Source: JAHFRG01 sp036522275 (GTDB lineage: Bacteria; Pseudomonadota; Gammaproteobacteria; Burkholderiales; JAHFRG01). From it: a stretch of 14,343 nt of DNA. Location: positions 1 through 14,343 of the forward strand of contig DATDGC010000072.1 of assembly GCA_036522275.1 (NCBI GenBank), written 5' to 3'. This document shows positions 14,192-14,343 of this stretch, piece by piece. The notes under the pieces are model-generated. The model was not told where the DNA came from. It saw nothing but the letters and a program-made list of their open reading frames with translations, and ran no database searches. Positions within the stretch are counted from its first letter, which is position 1. The number at the start of each line of letters is the position of its first letter. The position numbers were made by a program, and so were the translations under genes.

Positions 14192-14343
14192 TCAGACCCA
14201 AATCATCAGTCCCAGCTCAAAGGGGGGGGTTTGCAACGTGTGGTGCGGATATGCACGGATACGGCATTCGAGCTTACCGCACAGATCCGGCGTGAGCTTC
14301 AGGACATACTGGTGCTCGCCGGCCGCGTTGACCGCGCCGTCGA
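14192..14343 (-). CDS. C-terminal end of a probable alpha-glucan phosphorylase (DUF3417-type), cut by window edge
   Basis: The last 50 codons of a minus-strand gene, open to the right edge and ending in TGA (14194-14192). The tail reads GEHQYVLKLTPDLCGKLE, then CRIRAYPHH and a final PPFELGLMIWV. This resembles the closing segment of the alpha-glucan phosphorylases of the Thermotoga/Mycobacterium GlgP type (beta strands, a conserved P-H-x region, then E-x-GL-x-x-W at the end). Such an enzyme releases glucose-1-phosphate from glycogen, which fits the locus. With 50 residues and no catalytic motif visible, the call is tentative. A run of eight C (minus strand, 14222-14229) lies in the frame just before the PFELGL segment. 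Confidence 0.5.
   Translation of the reverse strand, partial: DGAVNAAGEHQYVLKLTPDLCGKLECRIRAYPHHTLQTPPFELGLMIWV

Overview
The window is a bacterial chromosomal segment with high GC and dense coding. It is dominated by a glycogen (alpha-1,4/1,6-glucan) metabolism locus. The gene set includes an adenosylcobalamin-dependent ribonucleotide reductase without an ATP cone, E. coli-like GlgB and PpsA, glucokinase, DUF2934, two GH57 enzymes and an FNR/ANR-type promoter. This best fits a Gram-negative proteobacterium, probably a betaproteobacterium. That placement is inferred from family resemblance, not from any search.

Layout from left to right. (1) 1-889, minus: the N-terminal 296 codons of nrdJ, running off the left edge. 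(2) 890-1291: a non-genic gap with an AT-rich nrdJ promoter/operator region. (3) 1292-8894, minus: a probable four-gene operon transcribed glgC > GH57 amylase-like > GH57 4-alpha-glucanotransferase-like > ppsA. Its junctions are a 4-bp overlap, a 12-bp gap and a 50-bp gap. (4) 8895-8986: a short divergent intergenic region between glgC and glgB. (5) 8987-11167, plus: glgB. (6) 11210-11461, minus: a small DUF2934 gene, preceded by a well-formed FNR/ANR-type class II promoter. (7) 11575-12558, minus: a glucokinase-family gene with a mini-ORF leader. (8) 12559-12704: a divergent glk/glgA intergenic region with two palindromes. (9) 12705-14177, plus: glgA with a TTG start. (10) 14192-14343, minus: the C-terminal end of what looks like an alpha-glucan phosphorylase, convergent with glgA and continuing off the right edge.

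How the genes work together. Glk makes glucose-6-phosphate. GlgC makes ADP-glucose, GlgA elongates the chain and GlgB branches it. The phosphorylase fragment and the two GH57 enzymes can degrade or remodel the glucan. PpsA feeds carbon from pyruvate back to PEP and gluconeogenesis, so its place at the end of the glgC operon ties storage-glucan synthesis to gluconeogenic flux. The FNR-like site suggests that at least the DUF2934 gene responds to oxygen.

Points most worth a second look: the nrdJ frame departs from the family exactly at the active-site cysteine, as if an intein begins there; the FNR/ANR promoter of the DUF2934 gene; the substituted sugar-binding motif in the glucokinase; and near-leaderless promoter geometry at both nrdJ and glgB. 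I see no mobile element, CRISPR array, tRNA or rRNA.
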